A DNA stretch of 64,000 nucleotides from Bacteroidales bacterium (GCA_003249255.1 QKJP01000049.1:124001-188000); one strand, 5' to 3'. Positions 28,739 through 38,484 are shown, counted from the stretch's first letter. Notes: generated from the sequence alone by a model not told the origin. Numbers and translations: made by a program.

Positions 28739-30838
28739 ATGAAACTTCTTTTTATAAATTCCATTGGTAGGTCAAAATGGGGAGGTGGTGAAAAATGGAT
28801 GCTACTTGCTGCAAATGGTTTGCGCAGTAGAGGGCATGATGTGACCATTGCCTGTTTGCCCAATTCTATTATTCAAAGTAAAGCACAAGAAGCTGGTATA
28901 CCCATCTTTCCCATTTGTATTTATAGTGACTTTAGTGTTTTAGGTTATTATTCCATTAAAAGGTTTGTTGCTTCTAATAAAACCGAGTTAATCATTGGGT
29001 GCCAAAATAAAGATGTTAGGATTTCAGGTTTAGTAGCAAGGGAGCTTGGATTTCCTTCAGTAATTGGGCGTCAAGGTGTTCAATTGCTTCATAATTCAAG
29101 AAAGTATAAATACTTCTTTAAACCATTTTGTGATGGAATTATTACAAATACAAAAACCATAAAAGAGGAGTATGATAGTTATGGTTGGTGGGATAATGAT
29201 TATGTAAAGGTTATTCATAATGGGGTTGAGCGACCGGAGGAAAACGTTGCTCCATTTGATTATAGTGCATATTTTAGAAAGGATCTAAATGGGAAAAAGC
29301 CTATTGCTGTTATCTCTACCGGCAGACTTACTAGTCAAAAAGGATTTTCTTACCTAATTGAATCAGCTCGAAAGGTTGTGGAAGATAATTCTCATGTGCA
29401 TTTTTTTATAGCAGGCAAAGGAAAGTTAGAGAAGTCCTTAAAGGCCTTAGTTGTCAAGTATAATTTGGATCGAAATATTTTCTTCCTTGGTTTTAGAAAA
29501 GATGTTCCGTCTTTATTAAAAGGAGCAGATGTATTTTTGTTACCATCATTGTATGAGGGGATGCCTAATGCCGTTATGGAGGCCTTGTCCATTGGTTTGC
29601 CGGTTATTTGTACCAAAGTTAATGGGGTAAGTGAATTAATGGAAGGTGGTAAGCATGGAATTATTGTCCCCCCTTCAGATTCTGATGCGATTTACGCTGC
29701 CATTAATCAAATGTTAGACGAAGGTTTGAGGGAAAAATTTAGTACTGAAGGAAGAATTCATGTAGAAACTCATTTTACAATTGATAAAATGATATCCAAC
29801 CTAGAGGACTATCTGTCGTATAAGATTGAGGAGAAGAGAGACCAGAAATTGTATAAGTCGTTTTTAATTGTTCAAACTGCATTTATTGGGGATGCTATAT
29901 TAGCTACACCTGTAGTTGAGAAATTAGCCAGATTTTACCCCAAGGCAAAAATAGATGTGGTTGTTCGTAAGGGAAATGAAAGCTTGTTGGCGAGTAATCC
30001 TCATGTTAATAATATTATCATCTTCGATAAAAGGAAAGGGAAGTATAAAAATCTAATTAAGGTTATTAAAGAAATACGATGTACTAATTATGAAGTAGTT
30101 ATTAATATTCAAAGGTATCTTACTACAGGTTTAATTACTGCTTTTTCAAAAGGGAGTTTAAAAATTGGCTTTGATAAAAATCCACTTTCTTCTTTTTTTA
30201 CCACTTCGGTTAAGCATGTTATGAAAGGAGATGGTCAAACGAATCATGAGGTTAAAAGGAATTTATCATTAATTGAATCAATTACAGATAGTTCTTTCCA
30301 AATGCCGAAATTATACCCGGTAAAAGCTGACTTTGAAAAAGTAAAAGTTGATAAATCTTATTATTGTTTAGCTCCAACCTCGGTGTGGTTTACGAAGCAA
30401 TATCCTAAAGATAAGTGGATTCATTTAATGAATAATTTGCCTCAAGAAAGTGTTCTTTTTTTGATGGGGGGACCTGGCGATAGAAAGGAGTGTGAAGAGA
30501 TTAAAGAAATGTCAAATCATCCTAACGTAAAAAACCTATCTGGAGAGTTGTCATTTATGGAATCGGCTGCATTAATGAAAGGTGCTAAAATGAATTTTGT
30601 TAATGATTCTGCACCCTTACATATTTGTTCTGCAATGAATGCTCCCGTACGTGCTATGTTTTGTTCTACAATCCCAGCATTCGGATATACGCCCTTGTCG
30701 GATGATTCATTGGTTTTGGAAGTGGATGAAGAATTAGACTGTAGGCCATGTGGTTTACATGGGAAAAAAGCGTGTCCGGAAGGGCATTTTAAATGTGGTA
30801 ATATTTCTACGGAAACCATCTTAAATAGTCTTTCTTAA
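28739..30838 (+). CDS. GT4-GT9 glycosyltransferase fusion
   Basis: A 699-residue protein with two complete GT-B enzymes in one chain. Residues 1-365 are a GT4: N-terminal SIGRSKWGGGEKWMLLAANG, and an EX7E motif in PSLYEGMPNAVMEALSIGLP. Residues 375-699 are a GT9 heptosyltransferase-like unit: FLIVQTAFIGDAILATPVVE, FLMGGPGDRKECEEI, FVNDSAPLHICSAM and a CRPC-containing end. A charged linker (about 360-375) joins them. The GT9 half resembles the separate GT9 at 12.2 kb, including the Cys-rich end. Fusion suggests two consecutive sugar additions on the same glycolipid. Confidence 0.9.
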   Translation: MKLLFINSIGRSKWGGGEKWMLLAANGLRSRGHDVTIACLPNSIIQSKAQEAGIPIFPICIYSDFSVLGYYSIKRFVASNKTELIIGCQNKDVRISGLVARELGFPSVIGRQGVQLLHNSRKYKYFFKPFCDGIITNTKTIKEEYDSYGWWDNDYVKVIHNGVERPEENVAPFDYSAYFRKDLNGKKPIAVISTGRLTSQKGFSYLIESARKVVEDNSHVHFFIAGKGKLEKSLKALVVKYNLDRNIFFLGFRKDVPSLLKGADVFLLPSLYEGMPNAVMEALSIGLPVICTKVNGVSELMEGGKHGIIVPPSDSDAIYAAINQMLDEGLREKFSTEGRIHVETHFTIDKMISNLEDYLSYKIEEKRDQKLYKSFLIVQTAFIGDAILATPVVEKLARFYPKAKIDVVVRKGNESLLASNPHVNNIIIFDKRKGKYKNLIKVIKEIRCTNYEVVINIQRYLTTGLITAFSKGSLKIGFDKNPLSSFFTTSVKHVMKGDGQTNHEVKRNLSLIESITDSSFQMPKLYPVKADFEKVKVDKSYYCLAPTSVWFTKQYPKDKWIHLMNNLPQESVLFLMGGPGDRKECEEIKEMSNHPNVKNLSGELSFMESAALMKGAKMNFVNDSAPLHICSAMNAPVRAMFCSTIPAFGYTPLSDDSLVLEVDEELDCRPCGLHGKKACPEGHFKCGNISTETILNSLS

Positions 30839-30877
30839 GATTGAACATTTTTAATTTATAGTAGTTTACGAGTTGTA

Positions 30878-32716
30878 ATGATAAAGCATTTTTATAAGTA
30901 TTTCATTCGAACTTATTTGTTTTGGATGTTGTTTTTTGCGATTCACCGCTTGATTTTTATTCTTTTTAATTTAAAATATGCTCAGAGCGATTCATTTTGG
31001 TATTTAGTGAAGTCCTTTGCTTATGGAACACGGTTGGATTTATCCTATTCAGGTTATGTCATGCTTCTTGTGTTTTTAATGCAAATGATTTCATTAATCA
31101 TCACGCAACGTTTTTGTTTTAAGTGCATTGATTATTTTACCAGATTTTTTGCAGTCGTTTTTACCATTGTCTTGTTAGCTGATACTAATCTGTTTTCCTA
31201 TTGGTCAAGACATTTGAGTGCAGATGTTATTCCAATTTTAAAAACTCCAAGTATTATATTTTTGAATATGCCATGGTATCATTCGGTCTTTTTTATTGGT
31301 GCTGTGGGACTTGTATCTGGAATACAGATTATTCTCTTTAATAAAATTGCTGTTCGAGAGATAGAAAACCAATTCAAGTATTCCGGAGCTTTGAATATCC
31401 TTGGGTTGGAATTGCTTCTTGCTTTCTCTGTGACAGCTACCATTTTATTGCCTATCCGTGGTAGTTTCGGCGTTGCTCCTATAAATACAGGGGTTGCCTA
31501 CTTTAGTAAGGATGCCTTTGCAAATGAAGCTGCGGTTAATCCTTTGTGGAAATTTGTATTTGCGCTAAAAGATGCCAGAAGAAACCAATTAGATTATAAT
31601 TATTTACCGGATAACCAGGCAGAGTCTATTTTTGATGGGTTGATGAAGGAATCCGGAAATTATCCTAAAATACTATCTATTGAAAAACCGAATGTTGTTA
31701 TTCTGTTGTTAGAGAGTTTTGCTGCTCATAATATTAAAGAATTGGGAGGTTATGATGTCACACCAAACTTTAGCAAGTTAACGAAAGAAGGAATTTTATT
31801 TTCACAAATTTATGCGGCTAGTAATCGATCGGATAAAGGACTTTTAGCAACCTTTGCCGGCTATCAGGTGTTACCTAAGTTTAACATTATACGTTATCCG
31901 GAGAAAACCCTGAACTTACCTAATTTGCCGAAAGAATTTAAAAAAGCGGGTTATCAGGATTTAATGTATATGTATGGTGGAGACATCAAGTTTATGAATA
32001 TGGACTCATTTGTTGCCCAATCCGGTTTTGATAAAGTGATTACAGAAGATGATTTTGAAAGTGAGCAAACCGGCGAAAAATGGGGGGTGCATGATGAATT
32101 TACATTTAGAAGGTTGGTGAGGGAAATGGAGGAATCTAATTCTCCATATTTTAAGTTTTTCTTTACGTTGAGTAGTCATGAGCCTTTTGTTGTGCCGATG
32201 GAGAGAGTGCATGAAAATGATTATCATAATTCGATAGCCTATTTGGACAAATGCTTAGGAGAATTTTTTGACACTGTTAAAGTAAAAGGATTGTGGGATA
32301 ATACATTATTTGTTTTAATTGCCGATCATGGTGTTGGAGGTCCAGATAATTACACAACTTCCGCTCTTAAGTTTAAGCATATTCCAATGTTATGGACGGG
32401 AGGAGCTTTGGCGGTGAAAGATACTATCGTCAGTACTATTGGAAGTCAGACTGATTTAGCGAGAACATTATTATGTCAGTTAGATATCGATAATAAAGCA
32501 TTTAAATTCAGTAAAAATCTCTTCGACTCAGAAGTACATCCTTTTGCTTTTTTCGATTATAACGATGACATGGGAATGGTTGAAGAAGATTTATATCAGG
32601 TTTATAATTTCCAAAAGAAAGATTTTACCCGTTTTGAAGGGAATGCTTCGAGTGTAGATAGCTTAAAAGCTAAGGCCTATTTACAAATACTTTCACAAGA
32701 TCAAAAACAACGATAA
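30878..32716 (+). CDS. LtaS/EptA-like sulfatase-fold membrane transferase
   Basis: A 612-residue inner-membrane protein with about five N-terminal membrane helices (residues 10-195) and a periplasmic alkaline-phosphatase/sulfatase domain. Metal ligands are Glu279 (LLLESFAAHN) and Asp483-His484 (LIADHG). The nucleophile position reads NRSDKG, so Ser318 stands where LtaS and EptA usually have Thr. The enzyme should transfer phosphoglycerol or phosphoethanolamine from a phospholipid to a surface glycan. It is 39 bp downstream of the GT4-GT9 fusion, consistent with decoration of the same molecule. The true donor is unknown. Confidence 0.88.
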   Translation: MIKHFYKYFIRTYLFWMLFFAIHRLIFILFNLKYAQSDSFWYLVKSFAYGTRLDLSYSGYVMLLVFLMQMISLIITQRFCFKCIDYFTRFFAVVFTIVLLADTNLFSYWSRHLSADVIPILKTPSIIFLNMPWYHSVFFIGAVGLVSGIQIILFNKIAVREIENQFKYSGALNILGLELLLAFSVTATILLPIRGSFGVAPINTGVAYFSKDAFANEAAVNPLWKFVFALKDARRNQLDYNYLPDNQAESIFDGLMKESGNYPKILSIEKPNVVILLLESFAAHNIKELGGYDVTPNFSKLTKEGILFSQIYAASNRSDKGLLATFAGYQVLPKFNIIRYPEKTLNLPNLPKEFKKAGYQDLMYMYGGDIKFMNMDSFVAQSGFDKVITEDDFESEQTGEKWGVHDEFTFRRLVREMEESNSPYFKFFFTLSSHEPFVVPMERVHENDYHNSIAYLDKCLGEFFDTVKVKGLWDNTLFVLIADHGVGGPDNYTTSALKFKHIPMLWTGGALAVKDTIVSTIGSQTDLARTLLCQLDIDNKAFKFSKNLFDSEVHPFAFFDYNDDMGMVEEDLYQVYNFQKKDFTRFEGNASSVDSLKAKAYLQILSQDQKQR

Positions 32717-32719
32717 ATA

Positions 32720-33988
32720 ATGGATAATTTAAAACGCAACGAAGTTGAAATAATGGCGCCGGTTGGTTCGTATGAATCGCTAATGGCTGCTATTCAGGGA
32801 GGAGCTGATTCGGTGTATTTTGGCATCGAGCAATTGAATATGCGTTCCAGGTCTGCAAATAACTTTTCTACCGAAGATCTGCGTAAGATTGTTAAAACTG
32901 CAAATGAGCATAACATTAAAACTTATTTAACTGTAAATACAGTTATTTTTAATGGTGAACTGGCATTAATGAAAAAAATTATTGATGTAGCTCATGAGGA
33001 AAAAGTTACAGCAATTATTGCATCAGACCAGGCTGCTATAAATTATGCTTTTGAAAAAGGTGTGGAGGTGCATATTTCTACTCAAGTAAATATTTCAAAT
33101 GTTGAGACTCTTAAGTTTTATGCCCGATACGCCGATGTAGTTGTATTAGCTCGTGAGCTAAATATGGATATGGTGAAGGAGATTTATGACTCGATCATTG
33201 CCGATGATATTCGCGGCCCTAAAGGTGAATTGATTAAGATAGAGATGTTTGCTCATGGGGCTTTATGCATGGCTACAAGTGGGAAGTGTTACATCAGTTT
33301 ACATCAGTATAACGTTTCTGCCAATAGAGGTGGATGTTTGCAATCTTGCAGAAGAGGGTATACCGTTACTGAAAAGGAAACCGGTCGTGAATTAGAAGTG
33401 GATAATAAATACATCATGTCACCAAAGGATTTAAAAACCATTCATTTTATGAATAAAATGTTGGTAGCCGGGGTTCGGGTCTTTAAGATCGAGGGTCGTG
33501 CACGATCTGCTGAATATGTTAAGACGGTATGTGAGTGTTACAATGAAGCTATTAATTCGGTTATTGAGAATACTTATACAGATGAAAAAATAGCAGATTG
33601 GGATGAGCGATTGGCCACTGTTTTTAACCGAGGTTTTTGGGATGGTTATTATTTAGGACAAAAACTGGGAGAGTGGAGCAATAAGTATGGCTCAAAGGCG
33701 ACTAAGAAGAAGGTGTACATTGGAAAAGGGATCAATTACTTTTCAAAGTTAAAAATTGGCGAATTTCTAATGGAGACTCAGGATGTTAAGGTTGGAGATG
33801 AAATATTGATTACGGGGCCTACTACAGGAGTGTTGCAGTTTAAAGTACCTGAGATTAGAGTAGATTATAAAATAGTTGATACGGCTAAAAAAGGTGATGT
33901 ATTTAGTATGCCTGTAGATGTTCAGGTTCGACGATCTGATAAATTATATAAACTGATTGATGTGAAGTCAAATAAATTGATGGATTAA
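32720..33988 (+). CDS. U32-family protein, TrhP/YegQ-like
   Basis: A 422-residue protein of the peptidase U32 family. MAPVGSYESLMAAIQGGADSVYFG is the N-terminal TIM-barrel start. HGALCMATSGKCYISLHQYN and SANRGGCLQSCRRGYTV hold the conserved cysteines that bind an iron-sulfur cluster in the tRNA/rRNA hydroxylation enzymes TrhP and RlhA. A C-terminal beta domain (about 335-420) follows, as in TrhP. Despite the family name the likely role is prephenate-dependent tRNA U34 hydroxylation, not proteolysis. It starts 3 bp after the sulfatase-fold gene and its stop codon overlaps the next start. Confidence 0.88.
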   Translation: MDNLKRNEVEIMAPVGSYESLMAAIQGGADSVYFGIEQLNMRSRSANNFSTEDLRKIVKTANEHNIKTYLTVNTVIFNGELALMKKIIDVAHEEKVTAIIASDQAAINYAFEKGVEVHISTQVNISNVETLKFYARYADVVVLARELNMDMVKEIYDSIIADDIRGPKGELIKIEMFAHGALCMATSGKCYISLHQYNVSANRGGCLQSCRRGYTVTEKETGRELEVDNKYIMSPKDLKTIHFMNKMLVAGVRVFKIEGRARSAEYVKTVCECYNEAINSVIENTYTDEKIADWDERLATVFNRGFWDGYYLGQKLGEWSNKYGSKATKKKVYIGKGINYFSKLKIGEFLMETQDVKVGDEILITGPTTGVLQFKVPEIRVDYKIVDTAKKGDVFSMPVDVQVRRSDKLYKLIDVKSNKLMD

Positions 33989-34797
33989 TGAGGTCAGTTC
34001 AGGGTAATATTTCAAAAATGAAAACGGCGCTAAGTGAGAGCGAAGTTTATTATAAGCTTACATTTAGTGGGCAAGAAATTGATGTGAACGAACTTATTGG
34101 TCGGTCAATCTCTTTAAATTTTTTGGGTAAGATTAATTGTGTAAAATGTGGGGCTGAAACAAATAAATCATTTAGTCAGGGATTCTGTTATAAGTGCTTT
34201 GTGAGTGCGCCGGAAACTGAAGAGTGTGTACTTCATCCCGAAAAGTGTAAAGCCCATTTTGGTATTGCCCGAGATATTGAGTTTGCTCAAAGTCATTGTT
34301 TGATTCCTCATTATGTTTATCTAGCGTTGTCATCAAGTGTAAAAGTGGGTGTGACCAGAAGTACACAAATTCCTACCAGATGGATTGATCAAGGTGCCTG
34401 GAAGGCAGTCATTTTAGCTGAAACTCCAAATAGGCACACTGCCGGAATTATTGAAGTGTACTTAAAGAATCATTTGAGCGATAAAACCAATTGGCGTAGC
34501 CTTTTGAAAAATGAATTAGCTTCTGATGTTGATTTGTTTTCAGAGAAAAAACGGATTATTGAATTACTCCCGTCTGAATTAAAGAAATACGTTTCGGAGA
34601 ATGATGAAGTACTGGAAATTAATTATCCGGTAAACGAATATCTGATTAAACCGAAAACGGTGACTTTTGATAAAGAAAAAAATATTTCAGGAGTTTTAAA
34701 AGGGATCAAAGGACAGTATCTGCTTTTGGATGATGATCGTGCTTTTAATGTGCGACGACATAGTGGCTATTTAACCGAATTGGTGGTGAATGATTAA
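33988..34797 (+). CDS. DUF2797 protein with zinc-ribbon-like cysteines
   Basis: A 269-residue protein recognisable as DUF2797. The central segment is VYLALSSSVKVGVTRSTQIP followed by TRWIDQGAWKA, the family hallmark and reminiscent of a GIY-YIG core. An N-terminal CxxC...CxxC array (CVKCG and CYKCF) plus the following C...C...H residues should bind zinc. The start codon overlaps the stop of the U32 gene (TAATG), so the two products are made in coupled fashion. This supports a role in RNA modification or RNA binding; the function of DUF2797 is not known. Confidence 0.85.
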   Translation: MRSVQGNISKMKTALSESEVYYKLTFSGQEIDVNELIGRSISLNFLGKINCVKCGAETNKSFSQGFCYKCFVSAPETEECVLHPEKCKAHFGIARDIEFAQSHCLIPHYVYLALSSSVKVGVTRSTQIPTRWIDQGAWKAVILAETPNRHTAGIIEVYLKNHLSDKTNWRSLLKNELASDVDLFSEKKRIIELLPSELKKYVSENDEVLEINYPVNEYLIKPKTVTFDKEKNISGVLKGIKGQYLLLDDDRAFNVRRHSGYLTELVVND

Positions 34798-36293
34798 TCA
34801 ACAATGATTTCATCTAAATAGATCGGAGATTCATGTGAGTTAAAAATTTGTATCGAGATCTTTTGTGCATTGGTTTGATCTGAAAATTTCCACCAAAATC
34901 GTTCATATTCATAGTTTAGATTGTTTTGAGGTATAAGCGTTTTGTCAAATGGTTCATATTTTACGCCATTTGACGATGCGTGTATTATGATGGAGTCTGG
35001 TAAATGCTTTTCACCTTTCAATGTGCCGGTGATTTCAATGTGATTAATCGAACTTTTGGGGGTTAATGAAAGAAAAAGCTGGATGTCTTTCGTGAAGAAC
35101 ATTGTACTAATAGGTTTTAATTCGATTTTACCATCCATCAGTTGAGAGATTTTTTTATCCTCATATTTAATTTGTCTAATTTTATTTTCTTGCTGTCTAA
35201 AAAACTGGGCTTGCGAAGATGAATGGTGGTAATTATCAGCACTTGCCGTTATTTGTATTTCACTATTTTCAACTAAAACAAGTTGATCTAGAGTCGTTCC
35301 TGAGTCAACAAGAATAGCGTTGTTATGAATTTTGTAGTGTATAATTTCATTGTGTTTGGGGACTAAGGTTTTGACAAGTACGGTATCTTGAAAGATGATT
35401 TGATTGTTTAAAATTTGAACCTTACTTAAAGCGGGTAGTAAGCGTTGCTTTTCTGCTTTGTGTTTTCTTTTTAAGGTTCTAAATTTTAATTTGGCATAAA
35501 TGCCTGTTTGATTTTTAGAGGAACTGGCGTGGGGAAAAATATGGTATCTACTAACAGAGAAATGCCCACTGACATAAATACATTTTCTACATTCGTTATT
35601 GGTCAATGATGACCGGAGTGAATCTTGTTGGTGAGTTGTTTTTTTGAGGTGAGTTATGTTCCAGAGGGGAGAATATCCAATCCAATTATTTCTTAGAGTT
35701 TGATAAGCTTCTTCAGAACTCTTGCCCGGAAAACTGCCTAATACAATTGTTGGAGTGAAACCTGCTGATTTTCGAATGTTTTTTAAAAGATAAACAGCAC
35801 TTTGTGTTCGGGCAAAAGGACTGTTGTGAGGGAAATGTGTATTGTAAACAAAGAAAATATGACCATTATCTTTATCCTTTAGTTTTACCCAAGATACAAT
35901 GCTAGGGGCTTGGTTATCCCAACCCATATTATTAGTACTATCGAGTGATTCTGACAAGATAAAACTTGATGTTTCTAGAATATTGAAGCGATCTTTTTTT
36001 ATAAAGATTGGAGCAGGATTAATTTCGGAAGTGTATTTTAATTCAATGTAATCATAGGTCGTTATTGCCGAAGTATATAGCTGAGGATGCGCGAGTTGGT
36101 TGTTTTGCAATCCGATAATATCAGGGTTTTTATTGATGATGAGCTTTTGAATTACGCTTTTAATTGAATCTATCGAGTAGTGAGAATTAAGGTTGTGTGA
36201 AATGTTGTAACTCAATACGTTTAAAGGTTTATGCTGCGTGTTACAAGCAAGCAGAATGTTACAGCATAATATCAAAATAATCCTCCACCACAT
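34794..36293 (-). CDS. Endonuclease/exonuclease/phosphatase-like lipoprotein, probably inactive
   Basis: A 499-residue lipoprotein (lipobox Cys17). Residues 24-270 follow the EEP (DNase I/inositol phosphatase) pattern of Bacteroidota secreted phosphatases: PDIIGLQNNQ, SFILSES, NMGWDNQAPSIVSWVKL, VYNTHFPHNSPFARTQSAVY and IVLGSFPG. Residues that act in catalysis are altered. The LQE glutamate is Asn64, GDFN is GSFP (187-189) and the final SDH is SKN (259-261); only His153 is kept. About 285-370 resembles a chitobiase C-terminal-like domain and about 380-499 a discoidin-like binding domain. It is likely a binding or sensory pseudoenzyme on the cell surface. It converges on the DUF2797 gene with overlapping stop codons. 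Confidence 0.75.
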   Translation of the reverse strand: MWWRIILILCCNILLACNTQHKPLNVLSYNISHNLNSHYSIDSIKSVIQKLIINKNPDIIGLQNNQLAHPQLYTSAITTYDYIELKYTSEINPAPIFIKKDRFNILETSSFILSESLDSTNNMGWDNQAPSIVSWVKLKDKDNGHIFFVYNTHFPHNSPFARTQSAVYLLKNIRKSAGFTPTIVLGSFPGKSSEEAYQTLRNNWIGYSPLWNITHLKKTTHQQDSLRSSLTNNECRKCIYVSGHFSVSRYHIFPHASSSKNQTGIYAKLKFRTLKRKHKAEKQRLLPALSKVQILNNQIIFQDTVLVKTLVPKHNEIIHYKIHNNAILVDSGTTLDQLVLVENSEIQITASADNYHHSSSQAQFFRQQENKIRQIKYEDKKISQLMDGKIELKPISTMFFTKDIQLFLSLTPKSSINHIEITGTLKGEKHLPDSIIIHASSNGVKYEPFDKTLIPQNNLNYEYERFWWKFSDQTNAQKISIQIFNSHESPIYLDEIIVD

Positions 36294-36474
36294 AAAAAAG
36301 CAACTTCACTTTATCTTTATCAGGATTAGTAAGTTACGACCGTTTTTAGCGGTTTTCTGGATTATTCCATTGAATTCAACATTGTGTTGATAACCATTAA
36401 ATTCTTGTTGAGCATAATTTGGAATTGTGGAAAACTGACCCTTCTTGTGGCAATGGACTTCCTTTCAATTTCAT

Positions 36475-36482
36475 TATCTTTG
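36475..36482 (+). promoter_or_regulatory. Candidate -7 element of dnaG
   Basis: TATCTTTG is a perfect TAnnTTTG match 29 bp before the dnaG start. The -33 region contains TTG at 36445-36447, which is too far away (27 bp), so only the -7 part is well supported. The 200-bp gap before it holds nothing else that I recognise. Confidence 0.5.
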
Positions 36483-36511
36483 CAGTTCAATTTTAAGTGA
36501 GGTATGAAGCC

Positions 36512-38458
36512 ATGATGATTGACCAAGGAACCATAGAGCGAGTGATGGAAACGGCAAACAGCCAGATTGTAGATGTGGTTTCTGAGTTTGTTTCGTTAAA
36601 GCGTCGTGGAATTAATTACATTGGGAACTGTCCGTTTCATAATGAAAAAACACCTTCCTTCATTGTCTCTCCTCACAAGGGTATTTGTAAATGTTTTGGT
36701 TGTGGAAAAGGCGGTAATGCTGTGAATTTTATCATGGAACATGAGCAAATTACTTTTCCTGAAGCGATCAAATATCTTGGGCAGAAGTTTCATATTGAGG
36801 TAGAGGAACAAGAGGTATCACCCGAGCAAATAAAAAAACAAAACGAGCGCGAAAGCATGATGCTTGTAAGTGAGTATGCCAGTAATTTCTTTCAAAAAAA
36901 TCTGAATGAAACCGATGAAGGTAAATCAGTGGGGCTGGGTTATTTTCGATCAAGAGGCTTTCGCGATGATATCATTAACAAGTTTCAGTTAGGTTATTCT
37001 CCTGAGCAAAGGGATGCTTTAACTTTAGCGGCTCAAAAGGAAGGTTATCAATTGGAATATCTTGAAAAGACAGGTGTTTCCATTGTAAGAGATGATTATA
37101 AAGCAGACCGTTTTCGAGGAAGGGTCATGTTTCCCATTCATGGATTATCAGGTAAAGTGATTGCTTTTGGAGGTCGAATCTTAAAGACCGATAAAAAAAC
37201 GGCCAAGTACCTTAATTCTCCCGAATCTGCCATCTACCATAAAAGCAAAGTGCTTTATGGGATCTATTTTGCCAAACAAGAAATTACCCGGCAAGACAAT
37301 TGCTACATGGTTGAAGGGTATACCGATGTGTTATCTATGCATCAAGCCGGTATTCATAATGTTGTGGCTTCGTCGGGTACGGCTTTAACCATTGAGCAGA
37401 TTCGACTAATCTCCCGTTTTACCAAAAACATGACCATTATTTATGATGGTGATGCTGCCGGAATCAAAGCATCTTTAAGAGGAATTGATTTGGTGCTGTC
37501 TGAAGGAATGAATGTTAAGGTGCTTTTATTACCTGAAGGAGAGGATCCTGATAGTTTTTCGAAAGCGCGGAGTGAGGAAGAACTCAAAAAATACATTGCT
37601 GATCATCAAACTGACTTTGTGAAGTTTAAAACCTCACTTTTGTTGGAAGATGCTAAGAATGATCCCATTAAAAGAGCTCAGTTAATTCAGGATATTGTAG
37701 GTACCATTTCAAAAATTCCGGAAAGTATCATCCGTTCTGTTTATATTAAAGAGTGTAGTGTGCTGCTAAAGGTTGATGAGCCCGTGTTGTATGCCGAAAT
37801 CAACAAGTTAAAGAATAATCGTTTAGCTACTTCTACTCCCTCACCCAAACCTTTTGAGCAAAACCAAGGACAAGCATCAGCTCAAACTGCTCTTTCAGCT
37901 TCCCAGCAAGTTGCTAATCCTTATGATGTGGAAGAAAGGGAAGTGTTACGCTTTTTAGTCAAATATGGTGAGGCTATTATCGAGACGAAAGAAAGTGGCG
38001 AAGAAATAACAGTTGGACGTTTTATTATCAGTGAATTACGGCAGGATGATTTATTAAGCATTAATCCTGTGTATAATAAAATGCTGGATCTTTATGAACC
38101 CATTACGGGAAATACTCAATCCACCTCATTGAAATTTTTTATTAATAATCCTGATGTAGAAGTCGGACAATTGGCTTCCGATTTAGTAGGAAAAGAATAT
38201 GTCTTGAGTAAGATTCATCATAAGTTTGGAAACGTTAGTGTTGAAGATGATATTTTACATGAATTAGTACCTAAAACAGTTCTGGAACTCAAATGGAAAA
38301 AAGTGAAAGTACTACTGGAAGATAAAAGGTTGGATTTGCAAAAGGCTCAGAATAATGGAAATGATGAATTGTTGATGGAGATTATGGCCGAGATTGCAAC
38401 TTGGCAGCAAGTTTTAGCGCATATTTCAAAAGAGCTTGGGGGAAGGACGATTGTATAA
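36512..38458 (+). CDS. dnaG: DNA primase
   Basis: A 648-residue bacterial primase. The CHC2 zinc-binding domain is CPFHNEKTPSF with the second half KCFGCGKGGN. The catalytic core follows (FQLGYSPEQRD; VMFPIHGLSGKVIAFGGRIL), and the TOPRIM domain shows MVEGYTDVLSMHQAG and IYDGDAAGIKA. A Gln/Ser/Ala-rich linker near 450-475 precedes the C-terminal DnaB-binding domain. The start is at one of two adjacent ATGs (36512 or 36515). A GAGG at 36499-36502 favours the first, while homologues usually start MIDQ, which would be the second. An upstream in-frame GTG is unlikely. Confidence 0.97.
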   Translation: MMIDQGTIERVMETANSQIVDVVSEFVSLKRRGINYIGNCPFHNEKTPSFIVSPHKGICKCFGCGKGGNAVNFIMEHEQITFPEAIKYLGQKFHIEVEEQEVSPEQIKKQNERESMMLVSEYASNFFQKNLNETDEGKSVGLGYFRSRGFRDDIINKFQLGYSPEQRDALTLAAQKEGYQLEYLEKTGVSIVRDDYKADRFRGRVMFPIHGLSGKVIAFGGRILKTDKKTAKYLNSPESAIYHKSKVLYGIYFAKQEITRQDNCYMVEGYTDVLSMHQAGIHNVVASSGTALTIEQIRLISRFTKNMTIIYDGDAAGIKASLRGIDLVLSEGMNVKVLLLPEGEDPDSFSKARSEEELKKYIADHQTDFVKFKTSLLLEDAKNDPIKRAQLIQDIVGTISKIPESIIRSVYIKECSVLLKVDEPVLYAEINKLKNNRLATSTPSPKPFEQNQGQASAQTALSASQQVANPYDVEEREVLRFLVKYGEAIIETKESGEEITVGRFIISELRQDDLLSINPVYNKMLDLYEPITGNTQSTSLKFFINNPDVEVGQLASDLVGKEYVLSKIHHKFGNVSVEDDILHELVPKTVLELKWKKVKVLLEDKRLDLQKAQNNGNDELLMEIMAEIATWQQVLAHISKELGGRTIV

Positions 38459-38484
38459 TTCGTATAATCATTTATTGTTAGCTG

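Noticed and set aside
36294-36511. Possible replication origin beside dnaG because of the AT-rich gap
   Set aside because: No TTATCCACA-type DnaA boxes are seen and dnaA/dnaN are absent; the gap is only about 220 bp.
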